From: Pomacea canaliculata
Taxonomy: Eukaryota; Mollusca; Gastropoda; Architaenioglossa; Ampullariidae
Direction: 5' to 3'
DNA: 64,000 bases
Assembly (NCBI RefSeq): GCF_003073045.1
Contig: NC_037592.1
Span: 17,503,844 to 17,567,843, forward strand
Part shown: positions 11,468 to 24,080 of the stretch, one piece after another
Numbering within the stretch: the stretch's first letter is position 1
Layout: each line of letters begins with the position of its first letter
Notes under the pieces: generated by a model
What the model saw: only the letters and a program-made list of their open reading frames with translations
Told to the model about the DNA's origin: nothing
Database searches by the model: none
Position numbers and translations under genes: made by a program

Positions 11468-14099
11468 ATGGCAGCAAGAAGAAATATACAGGAATCCAGT
11501 TCTAATGGACACTCTCTATCTGGAGAAAAAACCAGAAGTGATACATCAGACTTAGACACAAGTGAGACTGAAGCTCTTTTCACACAGATTGCTGATTATT
11601 TCGATCCAGGCAAACCATCTCATTCTAGTTCAGACAAGAAGGAAAGTAGACAGACTAGGGACAGAAAGGAAAAAGTCACTTCAAATTCTGCAGCTAGACC
11701 AAATACCAGTAACAATGTCTTACAGATGCTTCCGTCTTGCTCATATGTGCTCCCCAGTGGTCATCATGATCAAAGAATTGAGTCTTCATTATCCCATACT
11801 GGAGAACATTTCTTTCCGAAACCTGGGAGATTTGAATCCAGAGGTCACAGAGGCTTTGGTGCATCAGAAGACTGGCAGTCTGGATCAAATAATCCCTGTG
11901 ACATAGAGTCACTCTACACTCACCCAGAATCTTTAAGAACCCATGAACCCTCTATGCCTGCAGCAACTAGAAACATTAGTAGAAGTCCCAGAAGAAAAAG
12001 AAACAGATGGTCCAGTGATGACTGTGAGTGGATTAGAGTGTTAAGTATTTCCCCCCACTCCACTTTGTTTGCCTTTAGATATTGCAGGTGTGCCTATTTG
12101 AAGAGTTATCACCTTTATATATACATATTCATATGCAATAAAATAGTGAATACTATGTTTACATGACCAATGAGTCATATTTTTTCCTGCCTAATTACTA
12201 TTAATTTTATTAATATTACTAATTATATATGTGTGAAGACATATTTATAGGTTTTAGTAATTTTTGATATCTTAATGAGCACTATGTGTTGATTCACTGG
12301 CAGACTATAATAATAAATAATTTATCTGTTGGCAGCTGTGTCTTTTCTTGGCCCTGATGAGGAGACAGGACATATGAATGATGAAGAATATGCCAAGTGG
12401 CTCCAGGTAAATTTTTGTCACATAAGAGCTTGTCATTATTATCAAGATAAAGTCTTATGATTTTGCAACAATTACAGTGAAAATATTTAAAACATGGGGC
12501 AGCCAGACTTAAATGGCACTTGGTAAATAGCTGAACATCTTGGAATATTGCTGTCTTAATTGTGGAAAGTAATCACTGCACAAACGCTTTGGGGATTAAT
12601 ATTTCTTTGAAATGTTTTCAAGACATATCCAACAGTCTGATTATCATGTATCATGTGTTTGTACCAGTTCTTAATGGACCCAGTTGGTTTTTGCCTATTC
12701 TTTGTTTCATTCTAGCTGTTTTTTCTGTTCATATTTTCTTCCTATTTATTCACTTCTGTGCATCCATAAACTTGTTCATAAATATGTTGACAGTGAAGTA
12801 ATACAAAGTCTGTAATTATGTCCTTCAGTTTTTGTTTGCATTTGTGTTTGCATATTCAGCAACAGATAGACATAGAGGATTACTGGCGTAATAGACTGCA
12901 GATGTCTAACCCCCAAGATGCAAGCTTCCATGAATCAGGCAGAAGAGGCAAGTGAAACAGATTAACGTTCGTTTTGTGCAAAGTGCTGATAAATTCTGTT
13001 ATTTAAAAAAAGAATTCTGTTATAGTACACATTTCTTGCTGAGAGTTATTATTAAACCTAGGATTCATGGGAAACATCCTAAATTCTGCAAATTAGTCTC
13101 CCAGCTCCCTACATTTTTAATATCAGTTCGAAAGGAAATGCAGTCTTTATCTGCTTGGAAATATTGCACTTAACAAAAAATGTAGGAAAGGAGAATATGA
13201 TTTCAGCACAGATAGGAAGACACTTCACGCTTTATTTGCTCATCCAGACAAATCATTCGTTAACTTGCACAATCATTATTTTACAGGTAACAATGAACGC
13301 ACATTTTCTAATAGACGACGTAGACGACCACATGGCTGGTCAAGCCCTGAGCCTGAAAACAACTATGAAACCTTTTGGGAACTACAGGAGCTCAATGGTG
13401 ATGTCAAAAGCAGAGGCATATCACAAGATGTGATTGATCAGCTACCTATCTATGTTCTATCTAGTACAGACTTAATGTCACGGCAAGACAGAAGTGATTG
13501 CCGTGTTTGCATGGAAAAGTACAAAGCTGGGGAAACAGAGAGAGTGTTAACATGCTTTCACTCTTTCCATGTTGACTGCATAGATAAATGGCTTTTGGTG
13601 AGTATGAGGTAAAATGGGTGCCTGGTTTTAACTGTAAAGTGTGATATTTGCTAGAAAATGTTTTAACTTTGGGGAAGTAAATAAATCACTGGAAGGTGAA
13701 CCTGAAAGTTGCAGGTAACTTCCCACTCCCATCCCCAGTCGACCCAGCTGTTGAGAACGGGTCTATGACTAAACCCAGGGTTCAGGAAGGTAAGGTAGTG
13801 AGGGAGAGAAGACGGGTACCACACTAACAAAAAGCTGGCCCGAGTGGTATCTAAAACCTCAATATCCAACAACTGAAAGGTTAGGGGACTACCTTTACCA
13901 TCACCTTTTTAAACTTGTCACTGTTCTGAGTGCCATGTTTGTTGATAGACACAGTAATTTTATAATTCCATTTACTTTTTAAACTTTTACTTAGCAGTTT
14001 TGCATATATTTTTTTGCCCCACAGGAAAATGCAACATGCCCAGTATGCAGAGAAAGTGCATTGCCACAGGATGCAGATCTGTATCAGTTGACAGCATGA
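11468..14099 (+). CDS. RING-H2 E3 ubiquitin ligase
   Basis: Five coding exons: 11468-12023, 12336-12406, 12860-12947, 13287-13597 and 14025-14099 (1101 nt, 366 aa). Introns 1, 2 and 4 are GT-AG; intron 3 has a GC donor (AG|GCAAGT). The start is the first ATG after the acceptor at 11458-11459. Residues 1-240 are Ser/Arg/Asp-rich and look disordered, with basic clusters (SPRRKRNR, NRRRRR). Residues 310-350 are a full RING-H2: C310, C313, C328, H330, H333, C336, C347 and C350, with CIDKWL before the last Cys pair. Such domains recruit an E2 and catalyse ubiquitin transfer. The motif GISQDVIDQLP before the RING resembles the linker of RNF38/RNF44/RLIM-type ligases, but I cannot assign an orthologue. 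There is no signal peptide or membrane span, so it is probably nuclear or cytosolic. Confidence 0.85.
12948..13286 (+). other. GC-AG intron 3 of the RING-H2 gene
   Basis: The donor is GC (12948-12949) in the context AG|GCAAGT, which otherwise fits the U1 consensus. The acceptor is TTTTACAG at 13279-13286. Only this donor keeps phase 1 between ...ESGRR and GNNERTF. A minority of introns use this class, sometimes linked to regulated splicing. Confidence 0.7.
13690..13905 (-). repeat. SINE-like dispersed repeat in RING-gene intron 4
   Basis: On the minus strand this block opens GGTAAAGGTAGTCCCCTAACC and contains CCCTGGGTTTAGTCATAGACC, CTGGGTCGACTGGGGATGGG and GAAGTTACCTGCAACTTTC. It is more GC-rich and structured than the intron around it, as an inserted repeat would be. 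I recognise the style from molluscan dispersed repeats but see no clear A/B boxes. Family is not assigned. Confidence 0.4.
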
Positions 14100-14179
14100 A
14101 CAATTAATCCATCTAAATAAGATCATATTAAAAAAATACTCTTTCTTTGCTGCAATCTTGTACATGAAGGTACAGTCAC

Positions 14180-14185
14180 AATAAA
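14180..14185 (+). terminator. Candidate polyadenylation signal of the RING-H2 gene
   Basis: AATAAA lies 81 nt after the stop codon in the sequence CACAATAAAGCAG. Further AATAAA copies occur near 14883 and 15165, so longer 3'UTR forms are possible. Confidence 0.5.
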
Positions 14186-14199
14186 GCAGAATAACTTTA

Positions 14200-16960
14200 T
14201 GGTACACTTATTTTCCAAAATTTTGTGTTTCTCTAACTTGCGTGGAACAAAAAAAGAAAAGTAATGGATTTAGGCACCTTTATATATTTTCAACAGAGCT
14301 TTTACCATTTTCAAGAATATGTGAAATCTTTTGTAATGGTTTATCATTCTTGTAGACTAGAGCTGAAGGTAATGATTAAAGAGACTGGAATGCCCCATAA
14401 AATGGAGTAGCTGAGAGGATTTTGTCCTACCACTGCTAATCCTAGCGTATGGGTCATGCAAGTCATGTAGCAAGATAAACTTGAATTATCTCTTGCCTTC
14501 TGAAATATCAAGAGTCATGGTGGACAGCATTTATACGGGTACACATGGATTTCTTTCCACTCATTTTATAGCCAGAGATTTATAATGATGATTGTAAGAA
14601 GCATATTGTCAGCTTGTGAATGGTTTTATTTTTGGATGCTCGTTTGACTTGAAAGCTGGTAATATTTTGTTCATTAAAGATGTGAAATGTACTCCTACTT
14701 CCTTGTTTTTTTTAATATTATTTGTTGTTGTTGTTGTTCTCCTTTTTCCTGTGGCAGATTCTGTGCTTCTTACATTTCATTTTCTTTTGAATAGTTTCTT
14801 TATATTGTGCACCTTAAAACTTTTAACACTAATGAATGGTTATAGAGGTTTCACTTGCTCTCAGTATTCCATGATAATTATACAAATAAACATCATATCA
14901 GTTTTACATTTTTGTATCAGCTTCATATTACTGTTTAATTTTTTTATTATAAAATTTGACTTTGCAATATTGTGTACATGGAACTTGCATCTAGGATAAA
15001 TATTGTTTCTGAATAAGACTAGATAGTGAGTGGTAACTTCTTTGTTTGAAGAAAGACAGTAAAACCAAATGCAGAAGTCATTGATATTTTGCATTAAAAA
15101 GCAGATTATATGGAATCTTATAGATGAATTAGCGCTTTTTTGAGTTTGACGTAAAGATTATAAGAATAAAAAGCATTTCTCTCGTGTATTACCCTATTGG
15201 CATCAAGTTAAACGCTCTTTGACCTAAACAATTGATTTAACTATCTCTGTCACACATGTACACACATACACAAAAGGCATCTACACAGATGCACACACAC
15301 ATAGATGTGGAAAGAGAGACCAGAAAGACACCATGCAGCTACTTAAAGTATTCACAAGCAAAGTGGGTTTTAAGGTCAAACTTGAAAGCACTAAATGTAC
15401 GTAGACAAAGTGATTGTAGCTGGACACTGGGACCAGAGAAAATGTGGCCAAACTTATCCCATCTGATACCTTGCACATGGTAAAGATTGACATGAACAGA
15501 TTGGATAGCTTGACTGAAGTAATATATGGTTAACTCTGATACCCTTGAACAATGCCATGAAGACAGGATAGCAAAGTGAGATCATCTGGTACCCAAATTG
15601 ACAGACAACAAGTAAAGTGAAAAAAGTACCAGCTAACAACTGAAATGCAGTGAAGCCTTGAATTTTTGAACTGTTGTCCGACTTTTACTCATAGTGACAT
15701 TTTACCAGTTTTGTTTTGAAATAACTTCCTTCTCAAACCACTGGTTCCAGCAATTAAAATATCTGAAAAATCATTCTGCATGAGACTGTGCACACGTATG
15801 TGTAGAGGATGTGCATGTTGCTGAAGCATTTTTGGTGCACAGCAGGAAAAGGGGCACTTTACAAAGGAAGAATTCCAGGCAGATAAGGCCCTTTCATTGA
15901 TGTCTGCTTCACCACCACTGGCTACGACTGTCATCTTCCTCTTGAACCACGTCCACCACATCTCAGGAAAGAAACTATAAACTTTTATTTTCTTCATTGG
16001 TTAATTACAAAGAAATTGGTTTTGGGGCTCATCAATTATATTCAGAGCCATCAGTTATCAAAATAACTTTATCAAATGGTTATTTTCTTTAAATGGGGTA
16101 TTAGCAGCAAAAAAGAACAAATAACATTTATATGTCAAGATTGTATAAATGACTATACATTTGAACAAGAATGGGGTGAAGTTTTATGTTGGTTATTGGC
16201 TGTAATGTGGTTGTTGCTGTGTTCATTTTCGGAGCAGACGGTGGCATGTTCACTTTTTTACCAGGGCCTGTATCCGACAAATTTCCCCTGCCCACTACCA
16301 TATATCGGTACCAGATTTACGGCAGGCAACCAACACAAAAAGCAAAAATCTGAGAAAAGTTTTTGAGGGGTTTTCACCGCTATAATGGTCAGCATGAAAA
16401 TTTCAAATAAGCAGTTGGTACCGAAACTTGTCTAGATTTGTAGAGAAGGCATAATTTGGTAGGACGTAGCCATGAACCTGTCTTTCTCCATCTATGTCTA
16501 TGAGCATAATAACCTCACAGCACGTTTCAGCTGATCAGCTGAGCAGTAAAAGGGTCATCAAACGTTAGAAGATAATTAAAGGTATACACAAAAACATCAT
16601 TCAATACACAAATTAAGCGCGCACTAGTCCTCACTTTAGATGTCGGGTCGGGTCATACATAAAACAATGGTTCATTTAGAAGGTGTTGCCGCACTATCCG
16701 TACTTCCAATATTACAGTGCTGTTAATTATCGTTAAAATTCGCTCTCACGTGCATACGCGCGCCAGCTTCATTAGCTTTCAGTTGTTAAAGCTGTTCTCG
16801 GACTGTCAGTCTTTCTTGTGGATCCACGCTTTTGATTAGGTGAGGAACAGTATACCAATCTACAATCACGACACACCGATGATTTTCTCATCGAAGTATT
16901 CGTGTATTCTTCCGACTGTCCGTCGTCCTTTCCGCTTGATCTGCCACCCAGGTTAGAGAG
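14200..16960. other. Intergenic region, no gene seen
   Basis: No supported coding exon. About 15250-15480 contains an ACACAC-rich stretch followed by GTGGGTTTTAAGGTCAAACTTGAAAG-type sequence (shown here only as a pattern), which resembles a common lophotrochozoan dispersed repeat. The remainder is AT-rich single-copy-looking DNA. Confidence 0.35.
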
Positions 16961-17559
16961 CGACGACTGCCCGCGGCACACGGCAGCCATGGGCAACCAT
17001 CGATCCCTCGCCAGGCGGAGATAAGCCACAGGACAAAAGCGCTGTTTCGTTTTTCTTTGCTGCAAGAGTGGTTATCTTTTCCTTCATCACAGGAACCTCT
17101 GAAACGGAGGAGACAAGTCAGACAACCTGTGTGTGTGTGTGAGTGCGTGTGCTGTGTCGCTACCACTCCCTACGCATCCCACCTCTACAGTGATACGTGC
17201 ACATGAAGGCGGTTATTTTTACAACGCCAGGAAAATGTCTGGAAATACTCAAGCACATGAGTAGTGCCAACAAACACTATATATACATGCTGTCCTTCAT
17301 GAGTTCATACATACACTCGCATGTGCATACCTATTTGATCTCTAAATGTTCATTTTTTGATATATAACTAATGTTATACACTTTTCTGCTTACATTTCCG
17401 ATACTTCGGTGTCTGCTGTGTGCATAGTGAATATTTTAATAGTGAACAGAATACGCCATTTGTTTTTTCTCTGTGTGTGTGAAAGAGATCAGTCCGCATT
17501 TTAATCTACTACGTATTTATTTATTGTCAACATTTAATTGTACCAACCTTGTGGAGTAT

Positions 17560-17830
17560 GGACAGGTTCACCATATTTTCGCCCAAATCACGTCGTCTGG
17601 CCGTCCTCACTGGGCGTAACTGTCAACCTTAACCCCCAGAGTTCGCACGTGCATTGGTCACCTCTCCCAGCGAGACTCTCTTTTGATTGGCTGCCTGGCC
17701 AAGGTGTATGCTAATGAATGAGCCCGAGATGTGAGCGGTTGATGAAGTCAAAACACGATGCCTTGTCCGCCCTTGGGGAGGGGGCGCTAGTTGCCTGCAC
17801 GGCGTCTTGTCCTCGCTTTGTCCTCAGCCA
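17560..17830 (+). promoter_or_regulatory. Conserved upstream (probable promoter) block of elevenin copy 1
   Basis: From about 17685 to 17822 this block is nearly identical to the reverse strand of 38448-38575 upstream of copy 2, more so than most intron sequence in the arms. It holds a CCAAT-type ATTGG (17686-17690) and an octamer-like ATGCTAAT (17708-17715) followed by GAATGAGCCCGAGATG. No canonical TATA box is visible. A first untranslated exon probably follows, since the coding exon opens with a splice acceptor at 18265-18266; its donor is uncertain. Confidence 0.5.
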
Positions 17831-18270
17831 GGCCTCGTCCACATTTACTCGCGGTACCTCCGGGTCTGCAGCCTGACTCACACAGAGTCCATTCTGGCGG
17901 CAAACAACTGCCAACTTCTGTCTGACCAACCAACAACTGCACTTCATTTGAAATTTTTCTTCTCAAGAATCGTAACTGGTCTCAGGAAGGAACTGCTGCA
18001 GTATAATAAAGTAGGATAAGCTGATAGTTACTTACCTTCTTATATGTTGTCACCAGTTAAGACATCTGCCGATGTTAACGGAACATCATTAAAAATGTCC
18101 ATTTGATATTACAGTTTTTGGTTTGTTGTTGTTTGTTGTTTTTTCAGATAACGCGGTATTGGAAGCGTTATCTGTTATTATTTTCGTCGTCGTTTTGGTT
18201 TTTTTTACCACGACTGTCGTTGCCACTATCGCGACCTCATATAACCGTGGGTCCTTCTGTTTCCAGAATA

Positions 18271-20693
18271 ATGGCTCAGACATCGGCCTGTAGGCTTCTG
18301 CTTCTCTTCTTCATCGTCATCTCGGCTGACTCCTGCATCGTCAGCGCGCACCCCATCGACTGCGAGTTAGTTTGTCTCAGTATTTGCCTTAACATACATT
18401 GGTCAACTGAATTTGTCGGATGGTGTCGCGTGCATTTATCTCATATGAGGCGTACTTGTCAATTGTTTCGCATCATAAACAACCCGCTACATGGTTGACA
18501 ATTGCTTGACAACCTCTGACAAATGTGCTAAACCTTCAAGATGAGGAGCAATGAGTAATGCCCTCGGAATACTTGCTGCACAACGACATCATTATTTTCA
18601 CAGATTGAGTTTAGATGTCTAATCTTTTTCGCATTGATTTTTGGTAAGTGGAATATGCCGGGGTAGATGCTGACATTCTCTTGGGGGATGTGAAGGAAGA
18701 ATAAAAATAAAATACTTTCTAATAGCTATAAAGTAGGCTGAATTATTAACACAGTGCATATCAAATGCAAGTTTAACTAATTTACATGTAAGTAGATCAC
18801 ATTTAGAAAAAACATCGCGACATGTACACTCCACTGAAGCAAATCTTTTCGCGAACATGAAGTTAGAAGAAAATGTTAGAAAAAAAACACAAGGGGGGAG
18901 AGGAGTGCATGAATATCAATGATAAACAACTTCCGAGATGAGAAGTTTGAAAGAGATATTCCTTTGCAGAAAGTTCGCCGTCCACCCAAAGTGCCGAGGT
19001 GTGGCTGCGAAGGACTCTACATCACAAGAGGACGCTTACGTAGAGTATGTCTTCTATACACTCCTACAGCACCTACCTGTCTGGTGTACTTTGTATTCAT
19101 GTCTGGGTGTGCGTTTGTTAAGTATCTAGATGTTTCGCTGTATTCAGATGTTTGTGTCCACATATGTGACGTCATCATGTTTGTGTCTGTTGGGTTCAGT
19201 TCCTTACATGCGTTGTGTTCATTTGCTTTGTAACTTTGGTGTCTAATGTAAAGTGTGTATACAGTATAGTGAGATGTATAAGCTCATTGTAGACTGGTAG
19301 TGTAGATGTTGAACACTTCTTTCTCTTTCTCTCAGCCCCCTAATGCAGCCAGAGGCTGGTCTCGACGAGGAATCCGAAAAGCTTTTGCTACTGGCAATGA
19401 ACCTGCCCCACGCCGTGCCTGACCAGTCATATGCCTCTCAGGTACGCCACTGTCAGGAGTGTGTCTCCTTTAGGGTCTCAGGGATGCCTTTAGATATGCT
19501 GTAGATATGCTCACTAGACCTTCAAAGTTAGCTCCTTCTACTGTTCTGCAGACGGTATGAATAATGTATTATAACACTCAGTGGGTTGCATGTATAATGT
19601 AGTATCTTACATTGGTTTGTAGACAGTATCGATAATGTTTTACTCCCTGTCGGGAAAATTTATACCAATGCCTATTACTTTTTATGGTTAAGATAATATA
19701 GTACATAATGCCATGTCAATTACATGGATAATAATTTAGAATATCTGGTTTTATTGAAAGACATTGGCTGTGTATTTTGTAGATATTGATGTCAGTATCC
19801 AGTCTTTGCAATGACCTTTCGTTCGTCCCAGACTCAATGTTTGTTGTTTTCTATTTTATCATCTCCTCATCCACTCCTGTGGTTCTCACATGGCTCTGTT
19901 CATTATGATGCTGTCATTTCGACAATACTCTTCTTTCTTCTATTTCAGTGATAAGCTTGCTAATGAAATAATTTCCATTAGAATTCATCATTTATGATTC
20001 GCTTCACGCTGCTTGGGAAGTTAATAGGACTGCCATTGTGTGTACGTGGCGGCAGTGCAGTGATTAATAGTGTGGGGGATCGCCTGGCTGTTTATTAGCA
20101 TATCCATCGCGCGCGCGTGTGTGTGTGTGTTTGTGTGTGCGTGCTTGTGTGTACGCGTGTGTGTGTTTGTGTTTGTGTGTGTGCGCGCGTTTGTGTTTTC
20201 CCGTGTAGCTAGGACTCTTTTTGCTATGTTGTTTAGTTTATAGTCATTTCGTTAACTAAACTAGGTGTTAATACGGCAGTTAGTGTTGTCAGAAGTAAAT
20301 CAGATATTCATCTATTAGTGAGTGTTTTGTTTCATCAACCATTGGACCTGCGTTGCAGACTCTTCTTTAGTAATTTCAGTTTTTTTCACAGAGCTTGTAC
20401 TTCTCCGCTCAACATTCTTCAACGTACACACACATACACACATTTTGGAGAGTTGTTTACAAACAGCCTTTATCATATTCAAGTCCGGTTTGCACAGTCG
20501 ACAAAATGTCTTTATCTGGAAAAATCAAGTACACCCATTCTACTCTATTTCTGTTATTAATTTTCAGAACAGAGGAGAGCTGGAAAGGTTTCTGCGCTCC
20601 TACAACATCCCCCAGGACCGTGGGCATGAGAGTCACCTTAGCAGCGAGTTCGCCGACCTGAGTTGTATTCCCATCTGTCCGCCCAGCTTCTAG
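18271..20693 (+). CDS. elevenin: Elevenin-like precursor, copy 1 (divergent paralogue)
   Basis: Four coding exons: 18271-18365, 18970-19044, 19336-19441 and 20568-20693 (402 nt, 133 aa), GT-AG introns, same phases as copy 2. Residues 1-26 are a signal peptide (MAQTSACRLLLLFFIVISAD...). The core reads HPIDCEKFAVHPKCRGVAAK (27-46), keeping the C-x8-C spacing that forms the elevenin disulphide ring. Compared with copy 2, the N-terminal RR is HP, FVFAP is FAVHP, and 24 nt are missing after AAK, so the KR cleavage site is gone. The KRR that opens exon 4 is NRG. A further deletion removes the normal end of the tail and its stop, so the frame continues for about 23 residues into sequence that is 3'UTR in copy 2, adding CIPIC near the end. 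Frame and splice sites are intact, so it may still be expressed as an unprocessed secreted protein, or be an early pseudogene. Confidence 0.8.
20107..20195 (+). repeat. (GT)n microsatellite in elevenin copy 1 intron 3
   Basis: Imperfect GTGTGT with GCGCGC interruptions. The equivalent tract in copy 2 (about 35985-36015) is much shorter, so repeat length has changed since the duplication. Confidence 0.85.
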
Positions 20694-23600
20694 CACCCAG
20701 ACATCTTAGCCTTGAAGCAGACGACGCTTTTTCAGAGTGAAGAATAGCATGTTCCACGGACAAATCACATCAGGAGAACATTCCTGCACCTCACCCAGAT
20801 ACCAAAGACAGACTGCTGAAGAAAATAACACCAAACCAAATAGATGTTCAGACGATAAATATATAAAAATCTACAACTATGTACATCTGTAATTTTGGAA
20901 CGATGCTGCTGTGCCACAGTACTAGCTCCCATTATAATCTAATTTATGTGGAACTCGTGCAACCTAAGTGAAACATTCAATCTCTGCTGATATTTAATTA
21001 CGAGTAAGCGTCTTCTGGTCAATGTTCGGGAGTGTGAAAACTGCTGATGTCTGCAAAGAAATGCGAGCAAGCTGTAAAATAGCGATTGAAATGAAAATAA
21101 TTTGTTTCAACAAAGATCTGTCGTTTTTGTGTTGGTCAGCGCGTGCGGGTGCTGGTTGGTGTGTTGGAGTGCTTGCGCACGTGCGCATTAAACATGTTGG
21201 TTGCACCGACTCGACCCTCAAACATTACGTGCGCATGTCAGTTGACCCTCACAGTGATGCGCGCTCATTATTGCGATTTCGCACTATGAGGGGGGGGGGG
21301 AGAGGGAGGGAGGGAGGAGGAAACCGGCGTACCCGGAGAAAACTCCCGACGCACAGCCTTGTGGACAGGTTTCACATACAGAGAGTGTCCCGAGACGAGA
21401 TCTGTACACGAACTGCTCACTGTAGTAGTGACAAGCGAGTGTTTTCACCACTACCCTACCGAGGGTATAAACATTCGTATCTACACCGATCATAAAAATC
21501 ACCTAACCTCTCTTTGAAGGTGTTCAGGAATGACGTCACCACATACCTCCCCCCCCACACACACACAGAGTTACATAAACAATGACAGAGACACAAGGAC
21601 CAAACTGTGTAGATAAACCAACGACGATAAAAGAAATTTTATAACATTCACCAATTTCGTGACCGCCTTATCACACGGATGATGTGGTCGAATCGACCGC
21701 TGATCGTATCGCCGAGTGGAATGATACAAGGGAAGCAACTCAACAACAAACTGAGCGTCTATTAGAAGTCTGTTGTTCCTGGGTAAAACTACAAACATGC
21801 ACTCTACAAATTGAATATTTATTTTTATTTTGTTAATAATAATAATTGGTTCTCGTTATATGCAGTCTGTGTACGCGTCATTGTATGTTTAAAGGTCTAC
21901 AATATACTGTATAATTATGTAAGACCATATGCTTACACTTTTTAACTTTGATCCGATAAATTTTCTTTGACTCAAGTCCTTCTGCACTGATGCGGAATTA
22001 AAGGAGGCCATTATAAGATTTATAAGGAAGTTCTAACCCCAAATAAACGCTTGATGATATTTAAAAAGGATATACTTGGCACATCTGTAAACAAGTGGAA
22101 GGCATTTCTAACATGTAGTATTGTAGGTTGGACAATGTACTTGATTGGTAAATGCATCATGTCATTTAAATATCGTTAAGCCAAGTTGCTAAAGTTGCTC
22201 CTCGTCTGCAAGATCCAAGGGTTCAAATATTTGATCCAGATAGCAAATGTTTTAATGTGAACAAACTCCAAATAAGATATCCTTAGAGTTATAAGCATCT
22301 GTATCTCTTTGTCCATGTATGAAACCTATCTTTGAAAGTCTGAGTTTCTCGAAGATCTGGAATTTTGACTATGTTTTGATTAGCAAACTTTACAGAGAAA
22401 GGCAGAACTTTCAGCTTATGGCAGGAAAGAATCACGGATGCATATAGGTAATACCAGTTTGTGGAAAGAAAGTTTTGACCAGTGGGAGGGGGATGAAAAT
22501 CTTTTCATTTGACTCAACAAGTACCCTCCCCTCCCTCCTGATGGAAGTAACACTTCAGCCTTTAGAATGTTTGTATATTGCAATTTTTTAAATGATGGAT
22601 AAGTACACTTGTACAGAGGCATGAAGATATCAATGCTGGTGTCATAAAGCTATCCTCTCAAATCTTCATCAGGCAAATACTATGCTGATGCACCAAAGAT
22701 CTCACACAAACTTTGCAAAATCTGCTAAGCATTTCCCATCCACAAATGCAAGGGGTTTTCAGACAATAAAAATTGTTGGAGGTTTTCAGATGCTGATTTA
22801 AAAGGGATGATGGACTTTAGATACCCATATTAGGGGTTTTAGTGACAAGTTTATATTAAAAAAAAAAAAGAAAAAAATCAATGTATCAATACTTTAGGAA
22901 TCTTAATACCTAATGTCAAGGAACTGTTCTGGAATTATGAGTGACATGTTTTATGCATGTAAAGCCATGTCACCAACATTTGGTAAAATCTAATGGCAAA
23001 ATATTTGATTTCATATATTTGGTACACGATGCCTTGTACAATTGGACCTCCAATCTACATTTTCAAATTTGGCAAATTTTCCTTGGGAGTAGGAGTTTTT
23101 GTACGTGATTTACATACATCTTAGGTGTGATGGATATCACCGGACAAAGTGATACCTTTCCAAGTTGGATTAGGGGTAAGACGTTCTTGTGTAATATAGT
23201 TCATATATCACCTCACCATGCACATGGAAATTATCAGCAAAATAAACAAAAGAAACCATGCACGTCTGCAACAAGAGCTTCATTTCTGTCAAAACATAAC
23301 CTAAATTCCAAACACTTCACTTGATTTCATAATCAACCATCCCATAGGTAATCAATGAGTGAAAAACACAGGTGTCATAATGATACATTATACCAAGTAG
23401 ACTACTACTCTTGAAAGTTAGCAGAAACAAGAACTAAAAATAAAATGGCCTATGTGCATAAAGCATCAAAATCAATTTTTATAATGTTCACCAATTATCA
23501 CTACCATTCATCAAAAGTTCTTTGATAAACACATTTTTAAATCTTTTTACCAGATTTCTTATTAATGTTCTACATGTGGCAATGCTAATTATCCTATCTC

Positions 23601-24080
23601 ATTAAATTTTTTTTCCACATGGCTGGCTGAAGTAGGAATATTTCTTTTGAGTAAAAAAAAATATAACAGTTTAAAGGTCTGGCAGATTAGAATTATATAG
23701 GTTCTGAATACAAAAACTGATAAAGGTGAATAGCGGAGTTAGTTCCCTTAACATGTCACAGTTTCTTAAGGAATTCATTAAGTATACTGCATGCATGCAA
23801 ACAATCATAAACATACACAAACAAACCTTTCACCCACACATACTCTCATGCTGTCTCTCTCTCTCACACACACACACAAAATCATACATGCATGCATGCA
23901 TTAATTCATTTTTTATCTGTTGCGAAAACAAGAAGAATAATGAAGCATAGGTGATAACACTGCATTTACATACATTCTTTCTGTCGAAATTCAGGAAAGT
24001 TCAAAATCCAAAATTATGAAATCAAAGTGATTTTTGATTCCAAAGCAGGCTACATCTGATGAAAGGTAGCAATCAGAGTG

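Noticed and set aside
16772-17166. Two overlapping minus frames (92 and 97 codons) at the left arm edge
   Set aside because: Only part of the region is shared with the right arm, where indels alter the frame; more likely distal upstream sequence of elevenin copy 1.
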